64,000 bases of DNA from Rhodoferax sp. BLA1 (GCF_013416775.1 NZ_SZVI01000001.1:124001-188000); one strand, 5' to 3'. Counted from the first letter of the stretch, positions 38,795 to 49,133 are shown. The notes: a model not told the origin generated them from the sequence alone. A program made the numbers and translations.

Positions 38795-40828
38795 ATGTTT
38801 TCTTTTTTTGATACCCTGCGCGGCAAAGTGGTCGGTGTCACTGGCACCCTGGTTCTTTTGGGGCTGCTGGTCCTGACGGCGACCAATCTGTGGATGGCCC
38901 GGCAAAACGCCATGACCTCGATGGCCGACCAGACCCGTGCCCTGGCCCACGCCCATGCGGTGGGTGTGGCCGACTGGATGGCGACCCGGCACCAGGTGGT
39001 CAAATCTGTGGCGAGTCGGATCGCAGAGGCCGACCCCGTTCCCTTTTTGCAAGATGCCAAAGTTGCCGGCAGCGTCGACACCGTGTACATCGGCTACCCG
39101 GACAAACGCATTGTTTTTTCAGAGCCACAGAATCTTCCGCCGGACTACGACCCAACCGCCCGGCCCTGGTACAAAAAGGCCGCTGCCGCCACCGGCCCGG
39201 TGGTGACTGATCCCTATGTGGACGCTGCGAGCAAAAAGCTGGTGATCACCTTTGCCTCGGCCATCCAGTCTGGCGGCCAAGTGCAGGCCGTGACCGCTGC
39301 GGATGTGTTCATGGACGGGGTGGTTCACAACATCGCATCCATCCGCCCAACGCCCGGAACCTACGGCATGGTGGTGTCCAAAGACGGGCGCATTGTGGTG
39401 CATGAGGACAGCACCCTGCTGCTCAAACCCCTGTCTGACCTGGCGCCAGCGCTGGCCAACCGGACCATGGATTCACTCACTCAGAGTGAAGGTCTGCAGG
39501 CATTGGAGATCAACCACGAAAGTCGGCTGGTTCAAGCGCAAGCCATTCCTGGCACCGACTGGGTTCTGTTGGTGGCATTGAAGCCCGATGAGGCCCTGGC
39601 CGGCATCACCGCCATGATGTGGTCGTCCATCATCAGCAGCTTGGTGCTGGCGGTGGTCACTGTGTTAATCATTGCCGCGTTGCTGACCAGCCTGCTCAAA
39701 CGCCTGCCGATCCTGCGTGATGCGATGGATGACGTGGGTGCAGGCCATGGGGATCTGACCCACCGCGTGCCGGTCAGCGGCAACGATGAACTGGCGGCTA
39801 TTGGCTCGGGCTTCAACCAGTTTGCCGAAAAAGTACAGGCCGTCCTGATCAGCGTGCGCCAACATGCCGAGGGCGTGGCCACTGCCAGCTCCGAGATCGC
39901 CCAGGGCAATCAGGACCTCTCCAGTCGCACCGAATCGCAAGCCAGTGCGCTGCAGGAAACAGCGGCTTCCATGGAAGAGCTGTCTTCCACCGTCAAACAA
40001 AACGCGGATAACGCGCGCCAGGCCAACCAGTTGGCCCTGAGTGCCTCGACAGTGGCGGTGCAAGGTGGTGAAGTCGTCGCGCAGGTGGTGGACACCATGA
40101 AGGGTATCAATGAAGCGTCAAGAAAGATCAGCGACATCATCAGCGTGATCGACGGCATTGCCTTCCAGACCAACATCCTGGCCCTGAATGCTGCGGTAGA
40201 AGCCGCCCGCGCTGGCGAACAGGGTCGTGGTTTTGCAGTCGTCGCCTCAGAAGTGCGCAGCCTGGCCGGGCGCAGTGCCGAAGCCGCCAAGGAAATCAAA
40301 CTGCTGATCAACAACAGCGTAGAACGGGTCGAACAAGGCACTGCCTTGGTGGACAAGGCTGGCAGCACGATGACCGAGGTGGTGACCTCGATCAAACGCG
40401 TGACCGACATCATGGGCGAGATCAGCGCCGCCAGCCATGAACAAAGCCAAGGCGTGAGCCAGGTCGGTGAAGCCGTCACACAGATGGATCAGGCCACGCA
40501 ACAAAACGCGGCTTTGGTCGAAGAAATGGCCGCAGCGGCCAGCAGCCTGAGGAGCCAGGCGCAAGATCTGGTGCAAACAGTGGCGGTGTTCAAGCTGGGG
40601 GCGGGGGATAGCAGCTTGGGTGGCATCCACACGACAGCCGTGCGGGTCCAGCCAACAACAGCGACACCCATCAAAGGGCCTGCACCACGGCCAGCAGTTG
40701 CCAGCAAAACACACCGTCCCCAAGCGCGACTGCCCGCAGCCAATGCAACACCGGCACGCGCCGCAGCACCGGTTGCCAAAGCGCCCAAGGCAGCCGCCAG
40801 CGAAGAAGGTGACTGGGAGAGTTTTTGA
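38795..40828 (+). CDS. Cache-domain methyl-accepting chemotaxis protein A
   Basis: Chemoreceptor of 677 residues. A membrane helix lies at about 10-32. A long periplasmic Cache sensor follows (about 35-275, with [20 protein letters not shown], the dCache ligand-pocket motif). A second helix near 282-305, HAMP, and the signalling hairpin with [20 protein letters not shown] come next. It ends GDWESF, matching the xWxxF pentapeptide that tethers CheR and CheB in E. coli Tar/Tsr (NWETF). A near-identical paralog follows in tandem. Cache pockets of this kind usually bind amino acids or carboxylates; the ligand is unknown. Confidence 0.95.
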   Translation: MFSFFDTLRGKVVGVTGTLVLLGLLVLTATNLWMARQNAMTSMADQTRALAHAHAVGVADWMATRHQVVKSVASRIAEADPVPFLQDAKVAGSVDTVYIGYPDKRIVFSEPQNLPPDYDPTARPWYKKAAAATGPVVTDPYVDAASKKLVITFASAIQSGGQVQAVTAADVFMDGVVHNIASIRPTPGTYGMVVSKDGRIVVHEDSTLLLKPLSDLAPALANRTMDSLTQSEGLQALEINHESRLVQAQAIPGTDWVLLVALKPDEALAGITAMMWSSIISSLVLAVVTVLIIAALLTSLLKRLPILRDAMDDVGAGHGDLTHRVPVSGNDELAAIGSGFNQFAEKVQAVLISVRQHAEGVATASSEIAQGNQDLSSRTESQASALQETAASMEELSSTVKQNADNARQANQLALSASTVAVQGGEVVAQVVDTMKGINEASRKISDIISVIDGIAFQTNILALNAAVEAARAGEQGRGFAVVASEVRSLAGRSAEAAKEIKLLINNSVERVEQGTALVDKAGSTMTEVVTSIKRVTDIMGEISAASHEQSQGVSQVGEAVTQMDQATQQNAALVEEMAAAASSLRSQAQDLVQTVAVFKLGAGDSSLGGIHTTAVRVQPTTATPIKGPAPRPAVASKTHRPQARLPAANATPARAAAPVAKAPKAAASEEGDWESF

Positions 40829-40863
40829 TCCGGCGCACAGTGGCCACAGGACAACTACTTAAT

Positions 40864-40907
40864 CAATAGCTACCAGCCCTTTACACATAAGGGCTATCTC
40901 GTCTTTT
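40864..40907. repeat. Dispersed palindromic repeat after chemoreceptor A
   Basis: AATAGCTACCAGCCCTT ... AAGGGCTATC follows the family pattern. It and the 30 bases before it are also found after the tandem paralog, so it belongs to the duplicated unit. Confidence 0.8.
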
Positions 40908-41073
40908 TACACACAATCAACCCTGGTCGCGTTACCCAACTTGGCCGATAGTGGTTGGCCCATCTGCTTGTGCTAAAACACATGAAGAAGTGCAGCACAA
41001 TAACCTTGTTAGCCTTGTTGGATTGCGAAAATAGGCGTTCTTGACATTTTTCCTGAACTGAGGGCTCTTCACC

Positions 41074-43116
41074 ATGTTTTCATTCTTTCGTACCTTACGT
41101 GGCAAAGTGGTCGGCGTCACCGGCGCCCTGGTTCTTTTGGGGCTATTGGTCCTGAGCGCGACCAATCTGTGGATGGCCCGGCAAAACGCCCTGACCTCCT
41201 TGGCTGACCAGACCCGGGCCCTGGCTCATGCCCATGCGGTGGGTGTGGCGGACTGGATGGCGAGCAAGCACCAGGTGGTCAAATCTGTGGCAGGCCGAGT
41301 CGCTGAGGCAGACCCCGTTCCCTTTTTGCAAGACGCCAAAATTGCGGGCGACGTTGACACCGTGTACATCGGCTACCCCGACAAACGGTATGTTTTTTCT
41401 GATTCACGGGTCCAGGCTCCAGAGTACGACCCAACCGCCCGGCCCTGGTACAAAAAGGCAGCCGCCGCCACCGGCCCGGTGGTGACTGATCCCTACATCG
41501 GCGCCAAAAGCAAAAAGCTGCTGATCACTTTTGCCTCGGCCATCCAGTCTGGCGGCCAGTTGCAGGCGGTGACGGCAGCCGACGTGCTGATGGACGCGGT
41601 GGTTCACAACATCGCCTCCATTCGCCCCACACCAGGCACCTACGGCATGGTGGTGTCCAAAGACGGGCGCATTGTGGTGCATGAGGACGGCGCCTTGCTG
41701 CTCAAACCCCTGTCTGACCTGGCGCCAGCGCTGGCCAGCCGGAACGTGGAATCACTCATCCAGAGTGAGGGCCTGCAGGAACTGGAGATCAACCACGAAA
41801 TGCGGCTGATCCAGGCGCAAGCCATCCCGGGCACCGACTGGGTTCTGTTGGTGGCTTTGCAGCCCAGCGAAGCGCTGGCGGGTGTCAACGCCATGATGTG
41901 GTCGTCCATCATCAGCAGCTTGGTGCTGGCGGTGGTTACCGTGTTAATCATTGCCGCGTTGCTGAGCAGCCTGCTCAAACGCCTGCCGATCCTGCGCGAC
42001 GCGATGGAAGACGTGGGTGCAGGTGATGGGGATTTGACCCACCGCGTGCCGGTCAGCGGCAACGATGAACTGGCTGCCATTGGTGCTGGCTTCAACCAAT
42101 TTGCAGAAAAAGTGCAAGCGGTGCTGATCAGCGTGCGCCAACATGCCGAGGGCGTGGCCACCGCCAGCTCCGAGATCGCCCAGGGCAACCAGGACCTCTC
42201 CAGTCGCACCGAATCGCAAGCCAGTGCGCTGCAGGAAACCGCCGCGTCCATGGAGCAGCTCAGTTCCACCGTCAAACAAAACGCGGACAACGCTCGTCAA
42301 GCGAACCAGCTCGCTCTGAGTGCGTCTACCGTTGCGGTGCAAGGTGGTGAAGTTGTTGCCCAGGTGGTTGACACCATGAAAGGCATCAACGAAGCGTCTC
42401 GCAAAATATCGGACATCATCAGTGTCATCGACGGTATCGCGTTCCAGACCAATATCCTCGCTTTGAACGCTGCTGTCGAAGCCGCCCGCGCCGGTGAACA
42501 GGGCCGTGGTTTTGCCGTGGTGGCCTCAGAAGTGCGCAGCTTGGCTGGGCGCAGTGCCGAAGCCGCCAAGGAAATCAAACTGCTGATCAACAACAGTGTG
42601 GAACGGGTCGAACAAGGCACTGCCTTGGTGGACAAGGCTGGCAGCACGATGACCGAGGTGGTGACCTCGATCAAACGCGTGACCGACATCATGGGCGAGA
42701 TCAGCGCCGCCAGCAACGAACAAAGCCAAGGCGTGAGCCAGGTGGGTGAGGCAGTGACACAAATGGACCAAGCCACCCAGCAAAACGCGGCTTTGGTCGA
42801 AGAAATGGCCGCTGCGGCCAGCAGCCTGCGCTCACAAGCACATGACCTGGTGCAAACGGTGGCGGTGTTCAAGCTGGGGGCGGGGGACAGTGGCGGTACA
42901 GGCAACATGGGCAACACAGCGCCGGTGCGGGTATCACCAGCAGCGCCAGCTCAGATCAAAGGACCGGGCCTGAGCACAACAGCAGCAAGCAAGGCGCGCA
43001 ATACCCCCATGGCCCGGCTTCCTGCGGCAAGCGCCACCCCGGCGCGGCCTGCTGCACCGGTTGCCAAAACGCCCAAGACAGCCGCCAGCGAAGAAGGGGA
43101 CTGGGAGAGTTTTTGA
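41074..43116 (+). CDS. Cache-domain methyl-accepting chemotaxis protein B (tandem paralog)
   Basis: Chemoreceptor of 680 residues with the same layout as its upstream neighbour and an almost identical protein: helix, Cache sensor ([20 protein letters not shown]), helix, HAMP, signalling domain, C-terminal GDWESF tether. The periplasmic part differs at scattered residues, for example around [11 protein letters not shown] versus [11 protein letters not shown], so ligand preference could differ. Parts of the signalling region are identical at DNA level, but about 42230-42480 carries many silent changes, which suggests gene conversion. Its 3' flank with a repeat is shared with copy A. Confidence 0.95.
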   Translation: MFSFFRTLRGKVVGVTGALVLLGLLVLSATNLWMARQNALTSLADQTRALAHAHAVGVADWMASKHQVVKSVAGRVAEADPVPFLQDAKIAGDVDTVYIGYPDKRYVFSDSRVQAPEYDPTARPWYKKAAAATGPVVTDPYIGAKSKKLLITFASAIQSGGQLQAVTAADVLMDAVVHNIASIRPTPGTYGMVVSKDGRIVVHEDGALLLKPLSDLAPALASRNVESLIQSEGLQELEINHEMRLIQAQAIPGTDWVLLVALQPSEALAGVNAMMWSSIISSLVLAVVTVLIIAALLSSLLKRLPILRDAMEDVGAGDGDLTHRVPVSGNDELAAIGAGFNQFAEKVQAVLISVRQHAEGVATASSEIAQGNQDLSSRTESQASALQETAASMEQLSSTVKQNADNARQANQLALSASTVAVQGGEVVAQVVDTMKGINEASRKISDIISVIDGIAFQTNILALNAAVEAARAGEQGRGFAVVASEVRSLAGRSAEAAKEIKLLINNSVERVEQGTALVDKAGSTMTEVVTSIKRVTDIMGEISAASNEQSQGVSQVGEAVTQMDQATQQNAALVEEMAAAASSLRSQAHDLVQTVAVFKLGAGDSGGTGNMGNTAPVRVSPAAPAQIKGPGLSTTAASKARNTPMARLPAASATPARPAAPVAKTPKTAASEEGDWESF

Positions 43117-43143
43117 TCCGGCGCACGGTGGCCACCGGAAAAC

Positions 43144-43196
43144 TACTTAATCAATAGCTACTAGCCCTTTACATATAAGGGCTGAATCGGCTTTTG
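43144..43196. repeat. Dispersed palindromic repeat after chemoreceptor B
   Basis: AATCAATAGCTACTAGCCCTT ... AAGGGCTGAATCGG, the counterpart of the copy at 40864-40907, now between the convergent chemoreceptor B and recQ genes. Confidence 0.8.
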
Positions 43197-43205
43197 GCAT
43201 CAAAC

Positions 43206-45146
43206 TCAGCCCGCTTCCAGGGCCTCAATCACCTCCAGCACCGCCGCGCCGTAGGCCTCCAGCTTGCGCACCCCCAGGCCGCTGATGCCTTGCAGTTGCT
43301 CCAGCGATTGCGGCGCGGTCTGGGCAATCGCCACCAGCGTGGCATCGTGAAAAATCACATAAGCGGGCAGGTTGTGCTCTTTGGCGACTTCGGCGCGCCA
43401 GGTTTTGAGTGCGGCGTAGCGCTGTTGCTGGGCGGCGTCCAGCACTGCCGGGGCTTTGGCCGTGCTGCCGGGGCTGCCGCTGCGGCGCGACTTGCGCTCA
43501 GGCTTGGCCAGCGCCTGGCGCAGGCGGATCGGCACCTCCCCTTTGAGCACCGCACGTGAGGTTTCGGTGAGCGCCAGCGTCTGGAACGCCTGTGCGTCCA
43601 CCGCCACCGCGCCAATGGCCAGCAATTGGCGCAAGACGCTGCGCCATTGGGTCTCGCTCAAATCGGCACCAATGCCAAAAGTGCTGAGCGCCTCGTGGCC
43701 GCGCTGTGTCACCTTCTCGGTAACCTTGCCACGCAGGATGTCCACAATGTGCCCGGCACCAAAACCAAAACCGCTCATCTGCTGCACACGGTAGATGGTG
43801 GACAGCAGCTTGCGCGCGGCGTCAGTAGCGTCCCAGACCTCAGGCGCTTGCAGGCAGTTATCGCAATTCCAGCACTTGGCCCCCACGCTTGCCACTTCGT
43901 GTGCTGCGCTGCCCCCCGAGGGGGCCGTGCCTAGCTTGGGACGGCCCGGCGCGTCGGCGTGCGCTTCGTAGGTCTCGTCGAAGTACGCCAGCAGTCGCAC
44001 ACGACGGCAGTCGGTGGCTTCGGCCAGGCCCAAGAGCGCATCCAGCTTGCCGCGCAGGCCTTGTTTGAACTCTTCCTCGGCCGGGCTCTCGTCGATCATG
44101 CGGCGCTGGTTCACCACGTCCTGCAAGCCGTAACACATCCAGGCGTCTGCAGGCTCGCCGTCGCGCCCGGCGCGACCGGTTTCCTGGTAGTAGCCTTCGA
44201 TGTTTTTGGGCATGTCCAGATGTGCCACAAACCGCACGTCGGGCTTGTCGATGCCCATGCCAAAAGCGATGGTCGCCACCATCACAATGCCCTCAGACCG
44301 CAAAAACCGGTCCTGGTTGGCTTGGCGCACCTTGGCATCCAGCCCGGCGTGGTAAGGCAAAGCGGCAATGCCGTTGTCACACAACAGCTCGGCCGTGTCC
44401 TCGACCTTTTTGCGCGACTGGCAATACACCACACCGGCGTCGCCCATGTGTTCGTCGCGGATAAAGCGCAGCAATTGCTGGCTGGCTTCGCGCTTCTCGA
44501 CAATCGTGTAGCGGATGTTGGGCCGGTCAAAACTGCTGATGAACAGGCGTGCGTCCTGCAGTTGCAGCCGCTCAATGATGTCGGCACGGGTCAGCGCGTC
44601 GGCGGTCGCGGTCAGCGCGATACGCGGCACGCTGGCGTAGCGCTCGTGTAATACGGTGAGCGCGCGGTATTCGGGCCGGAAGTCGTGGCCCCACTGGCTC
44701 ACACAATGGGCCTCGTCAATCGCAAACAGGCTCAAATGCCCACGTTCTTGCAAGGCGTCGAGTTGCGCCAGAAAACGCGGTGTGGTGACCCGCTCGGGGG
44801 CCGCGTACAGCAGGGTGATGTCGCCCTGCATCAGGCGGCGCTCGACCTGGCTGGCCTGCTCAAACGACAGCGTGGAGTTCAGGAACTCGGCCTTGACACC
44901 GGCCTCATGCAAGGCGCCGACCTGGTCGTGCATCAGCGCAATCAGCGGCGAGATCACCACCGTGATGCCCTGCCCGGCCTGCTGGCGCGCAATCGCCGGG
45001 ATCTGGTAACACAGGCTTTTACCGCCCCCGGTGGGCATCAGCACCAGCGCGTCGCCGCCGCGCGTGACGTGTTCAATGATCTCGTGTTGCGGCCCGCGAA
45101 AGGCCTGGTAACCAAAGACGTCTTGGAGAATGGAGGTGATGGACAA
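43206..45146 (-). CDS. recQ: ATP-dependent DNA helicase RecQ
   Basis: A 3'-5' DNA helicase of the RecF pathway, 646 residues. It has Walker [17 protein letters not shown], the DEAH box in [19 protein letters not shown], motif [11 protein letters not shown], the zinc-binding region and a C-terminal HRDC domain. In the zinc region the first cysteine ([12 protein letters not shown]) is separated from the CWNCDNC cluster by 45 positions rather than about 17 as in E. coli; the extra 28 or so residues ([19 protein letters not shown] and flanks) are encoded by a GC-rich palindromic insertion. The four zinc ligands remain. Probably functional. Confidence 0.95.
   Translation of the reverse strand: MSITSILQDVFGYQAFRGPQHEIIEHVTRGGDALVLMPTGGGKSLCYQIPAIARQQAGQGITVVISPLIALMHDQVGALHEAGVKAEFLNSTLSFEQASQVERRLMQGDITLLYAAPERVTTPRFLAQLDALQERGHLSLFAIDEAHCVSQWGHDFRPEYRALTVLHERYASVPRIALTATADALTRADIIERLQLQDARLFISSFDRPNIRYTIVEKREASQQLLRFIRDEHMGDAGVVYCQSRKKVEDTAELLCDNGIAALPYHAGLDAKVRQANQDRFLRSEGIVMVATIAFGMGIDKPDVRFVAHLDMPKNIEGYYQETGRAGRDGEPADAWMCYGLQDVVNQRRMIDESPAEEEFKQGLRGKLDALLGLAEATDCRRVRLLAYFDETYEAHADAPGRPKLGTAPSGGSAAHEVASVGAKCWNCDNCLQAPEVWDATDAARKLLSTIYRVQQMSGFGFGAGHIVDILRGKVTEKVTQRGHEALSTFGIGADLSETQWRSVLRQLLAIGAVAVDAQAFQTLALTETSRAVLKGEVPIRLRQALAKPERKSRRSGSPGSTAKAPAVLDAAQQQRYAALKTWRAEVAKEHNLPAYVIFHDATLVAIAQTAPQSLEQLQGISGLGVRKLEAYGAAVLEVIEALEAG
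43878..43950. repeat. GC-rich palindromic insertion in recQ
   Basis: The segment contains GCCCCCCGAGGGGGC (43911-43925 region), an almost perfect palindrome, with CACTTCGTGTGCTGCGCT on one side and GTGCCTAGCTTGGGACGGCC on the other. Its composition and the extra protein length at this exact point mark it as inserted DNA. I recall similar GC-rich units scattered in Comamonadaceae genomes; this differs from the AGCCCTT family. Confidence 0.6.
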
Positions 45147-45162
45147 GGTGGTCTACTGATAT

Positions 45163-45210
45163 TTTGATAGCTACTCGCCCTTTTTACATAAGGGCTGGAG
45201 GCCAAAAAAG
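45163..45210. repeat. Dispersed palindromic repeat upstream of recQ
   Basis: TTGATAGCTACTCGCCCTT ... AAGGGCTGGAGGCCAAAAAAG follows the family pattern. It starts 17 bases upstream of recQ, so it probably lies in the recQ leader or promoter region. Confidence 0.8.
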
Positions 45211-45392
45211 CTTATAACTTGGACCTCAGAAGCCGGTGCAGCTCAGGCGAGCGGCGCTATTGTCCCATTTGGCGCAGTTGGCCAGTGTCCTTACACAGCC
45301 TCGGACCGCCTGTTGGCGAGGGATCACGCCGCTGATATTGGCCATGTGCAGCACGTCAAGCGCCCTCAATGCACCGGATCAGCATTGTCTTC

Positions 45393-45413
45393 AAATGAGA
45401 ACTGTTGTCATTT
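45393..45413. promoter_or_regulatory. Fur-box-like inverted repeat
   Basis: AAATGAGAACTGTTGTCATT plus a final T has 9-base arms with one mismatch around a 3-base centre, and its core TGAGAAC T GTTGTCA resembles the 7-1-7 Fur site. It lies 113 bases upstream of the DUF2325 gene. The rest of the 45147-45525 gap holds a repeat and a 20-codon frame (45425-45487) without a clear ribosome site. Confidence 0.45.
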
Positions 45414-45525
45414 ACAATCAAAACATGAGCCAAATTACCCCACTCAATCTGGCACAGGCCGCCCACAAGCCCAAGATAACGGTTTGAGAAAGACACCACG
45501 CCATCCTCCACGCATCGGGGCACCC

Positions 45526-46173
45526 ATGAACCTGAACCCACACGACATGGACCAATTGATCAGTGAACACCATGCGCTGATGCGTCACTGCGGCCAGATT
45601 CAGACACGCTGCAGCAATCTGGTGCAGGCACAGGCCATCACCATCCATCAGCTAAGTGCCCAGGTCATGCGCCTGCGCGCGGCGGTTATCGTCCGCGACA
45701 CCACGCTGGCATGGGCACGCGAGGATCGCGCCGAACTGGAGGCCACCATGCCCGGTCTGCCCAGACGGGTCTCGCTGTCGCGACACGTGGACACACTGCT
45801 CGCACGCATCCAGGACTTGATGCGTGAGCGGTTTCACTGGCAGCAAGGTGGTCTGGCAAAACGTGTGGCGGCCAGCGACGACTTCCCGCCCCCGGTGCGC
45901 GCCAGCGCCCTCGGTAGTCCCGAAGATGTCGCGCCAGTTGACGACTTGGCCAGCCTCGAAAACAGCCTGGTTGCCGCTGATCTGGTAATTTGCCAGACTG
46001 GCTGCCTCAGCCACGGTGCGTACTGGCGCGTGCAGGACCATTGCAAACGCACCGGCAAAACCTGCGTGTTGGTCGAACAGCCCGATGTTGTCCGTATCGT
46101 CCACATCCACAACCCGCTGACGCGCGAAACGGCCGCCGACGCGGCTTCTTCGCTGGACATGGCCCCGTCATGA
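45526..46173 (+). CDS. DUF2325 domain protein
   Basis: A 215-residue protein. The N-terminal half is helical (HHALMRHCGQIQTRCSNLVQ and following, with a possible coiled coil to residue 120), and the C-terminal half is the DUF2325 domain with DLVICQTGCLSHGAYWRVQD and CKRTGKTCVLVEQPD. Function is unknown. I chose the ATG at 45526, preceded by GGGG; the frame continues upstream without a better start. A Fur-box-like site upstream hints at iron control. It faces the SMR gene and shares no operon. Confidence 0.85.
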   Translation: MNLNPHDMDQLISEHHALMRHCGQIQTRCSNLVQAQAITIHQLSAQVMRLRAAVIVRDTTLAWAREDRAELEATMPGLPRRVSLSRHVDTLLARIQDLMRERFHWQQGGLAKRVAASDDFPPPVRASALGSPEDVAPVDDLASLENSLVAADLVICQTGCLSHGAYWRVQDHCKRTGKTCVLVEQPDVVRIVHIHNPLTRETAADAASSLDMAPS

Positions 46174-46234
46174 TGCGGGCAGACACCCGCCAGAGGCAAG
46201 ACATGTGTGGAGATCGGGCTATGAAGCGGATCTA

Positions 46235-46569
46235 TCAAAGATTGAGGTTCAGGCAGACCACGCCAAGCACGATGAATGCGAGACCCATCAGCCGTGCAAC
46301 ATGGAAGGCCTCGCCGAACCACAACATGCCCACCATGGCGGTCAGCGCGGTGCCAACACCGGCCCATACCGCGTAGGCCAAGCCCATCTCAAGCTGCCGC
46401 ACTGACACAGACATCAACCAGACCGCCAGCGCATACAACGCGCCAACGGCCAGTGATGGCAACAGCCGCGTGAACCCATCGGCATAACGCAAGGCAAGGC
46501 AAGGGTACCGGCCACTTCGGCCGCGATGCTGGCTGCGAGCAACAACCAGGCGAGTGTTTGGGAATGCAT
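46235..46569 (-). pseudogene. SMR family multidrug efflux gene with 5-bp repeat frameshift
   Basis: The start MHSQTLAWLLLAASIAAEVA and the rest (ADGFTRLLPSLAVGALYALA, then LAYAVWAGVGTALTAMVGM and a last helix ending VVCLNLNL) make a complete four-helix SMR transporter of EmrE/SugE type, with the membrane Glu of SIAAEVAGT. They lie in two frames. The shift is at three tandem GCAAG units (46489-46503); with two units the frame would be restored, giving 109 residues. AAGGAGAGG stands before the ATG at 46569. It may be an inactive gene, a phase-variable gene or a sequencing error. Confidence 0.8.
46489..46503. repeat. (GCAAG)x3 tandem repeat
   Basis: Three perfect copies of a 5-base unit in the coding region of the SMR gene. 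Because 5 is not a multiple of 3, gain or loss of a unit switches the reading frame. Confidence 0.9.
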
Positions 46570-46695
46570 GGCATACCTCTCCTTCAACCCCGCGCTGTAC
46601 CGGGCAGGGTTGGGAAGAAGAAAAGCGGTACCCCAACGCCAAAATTGTAGTCTGAAGCGCTTCTGCCACACCGACGGCACAACACCCAGTTTGAC

Positions 46696-47409
46696 TCAAG
46701 GCAGGCCCAGTTTTTCCTTGAGTTCTCCGAGCAAACGGCGGCTGACCGGGATGCGCCGTTTGTGGCGGGTCAGGATTTCGACCGCGCCGGTCTCCAGGAA
46801 GCTGATTTCCTGGATCTGCTCGGGGTTGACCAGGTACTGCCGGTGGCAGCGCAGAAACGGGGTTTTTTCCTCCAAGGTGCGCAAGGTCAGTTCGGTGAAG
46901 TGTTCCGTGCCTTCGTTCGTGGTGACATACACACCGGCGGTGCGCGAGGTGGCGTATTCGATGTCGTCGATCTTGATCAGCAACACCCGCTGATGCCCCG
47001 GACACGGGATCTGTTTGAGCGGTGCCGCTGCGGTAAACAGGGCGGCGCTGGGCTTGCGGTCACGTCGCAGGCGTTGCAAGGTGAGCGCCAGGCGCGCCGG
47101 GTCAATCGGTTTGAGCAGGTAGTCAAAGGCGTTCTGGTCAAAGGCCTGCAAGGCGTATTCGTTGAACGCGGTCAGGAACACCACGCTGGGCATTTTCTCG
47201 GGGTCGAGCATGCCCAGCATCTCCAGCCCGCTGATGCGCGGCATCTGGATGTCGAGAAAGATGACCTCGGGGTTGAGCCGGTGGATGGCCGAGATGCCTT
47301 CGATGGCGTTGCTGCACTGGCCCAGGATCTCGATGTCGCTCTCCTGACCCAACAGCCTGGCAATCTCTTCGCGCGCGGGCAACTCGTCGTCAATGATCAG
47401 GACTTTCAT
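46696..47409 (-). CDS. LytTR-type response regulator (BtsR-like)
   Basis: A 237-residue response regulator: receiver domain 1-120 (IDDELPAREEI, phospho-acceptor in VIFLDIQMPRISG, Lys in LLKPID) and a LytTR DNA-binding domain (about 135-237, LLIKIDDIEYATSRTAGVYV and FLRCHRQYLVNPEQI). The start overlaps the stop of the kinase gene by four bases. By analogy with BtsSR of E. coli, which switches on a CstA-family pyruvate transporter, its target could be the cstA/pflB/ackA/focA genes upstream. It could also be of the AlgR or YpdB type. Confidence 0.92.
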   Translation of the reverse strand: MKVLIIDDELPAREEIARLLGQESDIEILGQCSNAIEGISAIHRLNPEVIFLDIQMPRISGLEMLGMLDPEKMPSVVFLTAFNEYALQAFDQNAFDYLLKPIDPARLALTLQRLRRDRKPSAALFTAAAPLKQIPCPGHQRVLLIKIDDIEYATSRTAGVYVTTNEGTEHFTELTLRTLEEKTPFLRCHRQYLVNPEQIQEISFLETGAVEILTRHKRRIPVSRRLLGELKEKLGLP

Positions 47410-49133
47410 GCCGGGTACACCTCCATGGTGGTTGAAACCTCGCTGGGTGCCAGCGGCAGTTGCAGGGTGACGCGGGTGAACACCTCACGCTCACAGCTCA
47501 CCTCCAACCCGTAGGCCGGGCCGTAACGGGTGGCAATCCGCCGACGCACCAGGTGCATACCCAGGCCGCTGCCGGTGCCTGGGGCGGGCTCCACATACAG
47601 GCCAGCGTTGTCCTCGACACTGAGCAGCAGCATCTCGTCCTGCGCCCGCGCCGATATCCGGATGCGGCCAATGCCCAGCAACTGCGAGGTGCCGTGTTTG
47701 ATGGCGTTTTCGACAATCGGCTGCAGAGAAAAAGCGGGCATACGAACATGGCGCAAACCGTCCGGGATGTCAAAGTCCAGCACCAGCTGGCCGAGAAAGC
47801 GTGCCTGCTCGATTTCGAGGTAAGCGGTCACATGCTGGACTTCCTCACTCAGGCTGGCCTCTTCGCTGGGGCGTTTGAGGTTGTTGCGGAAAAAGGTCGA
47901 GAGGTTCAGCACCAAGTGGCAGGCTCGCTCCGAGTCGCGCCGGATCACGGCCGACAAGGTGTTGAGCGCGTTGAACAAAAAATGCGGGTTGACCTGGGCG
48001 TGCAACAACTTGATCTCGGACTGCGCCAGCAACTCGCGCTGGCGCATGTAATGGCCCGCCAGAATCTGGTTGGAGAGCAGCCGAGCAATGCCTTCACCCA
48101 AGGCGCGGTTGATGGTGGAAAACAGACGGGTGCGGGGCTCATACAGCTTGACGGTGCCAATCACATGGTTTTCCTCACCTAGCAACGGGATGATCAGCGA
48201 GGCCGCCAGCGGGCACTTGGGGTTGATGGAGCAGCGGTAGGCCACCTCGTTGCCATCGGCATAAACCACCTCGTTGTTGGCGATGGCCCGTTGTGTCAAC
48301 GCCGAATTGATCGGTGTGCCTGGCAAATGGTGGTCGCTGCCGATGCCGATGAAGGCCAGCAGGTTCTGGGTGTCGGTGATGGCGACCGCACCCACCCCGG
48401 TTTCTTCGTAAATGATGCGGGCCACCTGGTGGCTGGTGTCGCTGTTGAAACCCGAGCGCAGCAGCCCCTCCACCCGCGCCGCAATCGCCAGCGCCTTGGT
48501 CGAAAACACGCTCGACTGGCGCTCGTAGAGCTGGCGCCGGTCCAGCAAAATACGCATGAACAGACCCGCCCCGAGTGAGTTGGCCAGCAGCATCGGCACC
48601 GCAATCTGCTCAACCAGATGTCTGGCGACCTCGGGAGGCTCCACCAGCCAGAGCAGGATCGACATCTGCGCTATTTCGGCACACAAGGTCACCAGCGCAA
48701 TCGGCACCGGCCGAAACAGGGTGCCAAAACGCCCGCGCCGGATCATGTACAGGTGAAACAGACCACCAATCAGCCCTTCCACCACGGTAGAGACCATGCA
48801 GGCAAACGCCGAAGACCCGCCCAGCGAATACCGGTGTAGGCCACCGGTGAACCCCACAGCCAGCCCCACCGACGGCCCGCCCAGAACCCCACCGAGAACG
48901 GCGCCGATGGCGCGTGTGTTGGCAATCGAATCGTCGATCCTGTGACCGAGATAGGTGCCCATGATGCAAAACAGCGAGAACACCACATAACAGGTCACCC
49001 GGTGCGGCAGCCGGATGGTGACGTGCATCAGCGGGATAAAAATGCGGGTGCGACTCAGCAGGTAGGCAATGACCAGGTAAACACAGGTCTGCTGCAGCAG
49101 GGTCAGGATCAGTTCGATGGAAGCAAGGCTCAT
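47406..49133 (-). CDS. LytS-family sensor histidine kinase (BtsS-like)
   Basis: A 575-residue membrane kinase. Five or six helices of the 5TM-5TMR_LYT type fill residues 5-170, including GAVLGGVLGGPSVGLAVGFT. A GAF-like domain follows (about 215-350, with CSINPKCPLAASLIIPLLG), then the His_kinase box HAQVNPHFLFNALNTLSAVI (phospho-His) and an HATPase domain ending GSGLGMHLVRRRIATRYG. This order is that of E. coli BtsS and YpdA, which sense extracellular pyruvate. The neighbours (formate transport, acetate kinase, pyruvate formate-lyase, CstA) fit the same signal. The ligand is inferred. Confidence 0.9.
   Translation of the reverse strand: MSLASIELILTLLQQTCVYLVIAYLLSRTRIFIPLMHVTIRLPHRVTCYVVFSLFCIMGTYLGHRIDDSIANTRAIGAVLGGVLGGPSVGLAVGFTGGLHRYSLGGSSAFACMVSTVVEGLIGGLFHLYMIRRGRFGTLFRPVPIALVTLCAEIAQMSILLWLVEPPEVARHLVEQIAVPMLLANSLGAGLFMRILLDRRQLYERQSSVFSTKALAIAARVEGLLRSGFNSDTSHQVARIIYEETGVGAVAITDTQNLLAFIGIGSDHHLPGTPINSALTQRAIANNEVVYADGNEVAYRCSINPKCPLAASLIIPLLGEENHVIGTVKLYEPRTRLFSTINRALGEGIARLLSNQILAGHYMRQRELLAQSEIKLLHAQVNPHFLFNALNTLSAVIRRDSERACHLVLNLSTFFRNNLKRPSEEASLSEEVQHVTAYLEIEQARFLGQLVLDFDIPDGLRHVRMPAFSLQPIVENAIKHGTSQLLGIGRIRISARAQDEMLLLSVEDNAGLYVEPAPGTGSGLGMHLVRRRIATRYGPAYGLEVSCEREVFTRVTLQLPLAPSEVSTTMEVYPA

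Noticed and set aside
45425-45487. 20-codon frame after the Fur-like site, considered as a HemP-type or leader peptide
   Set aside because: No ribosome site and no resemblance to HemP; kept only as a note.
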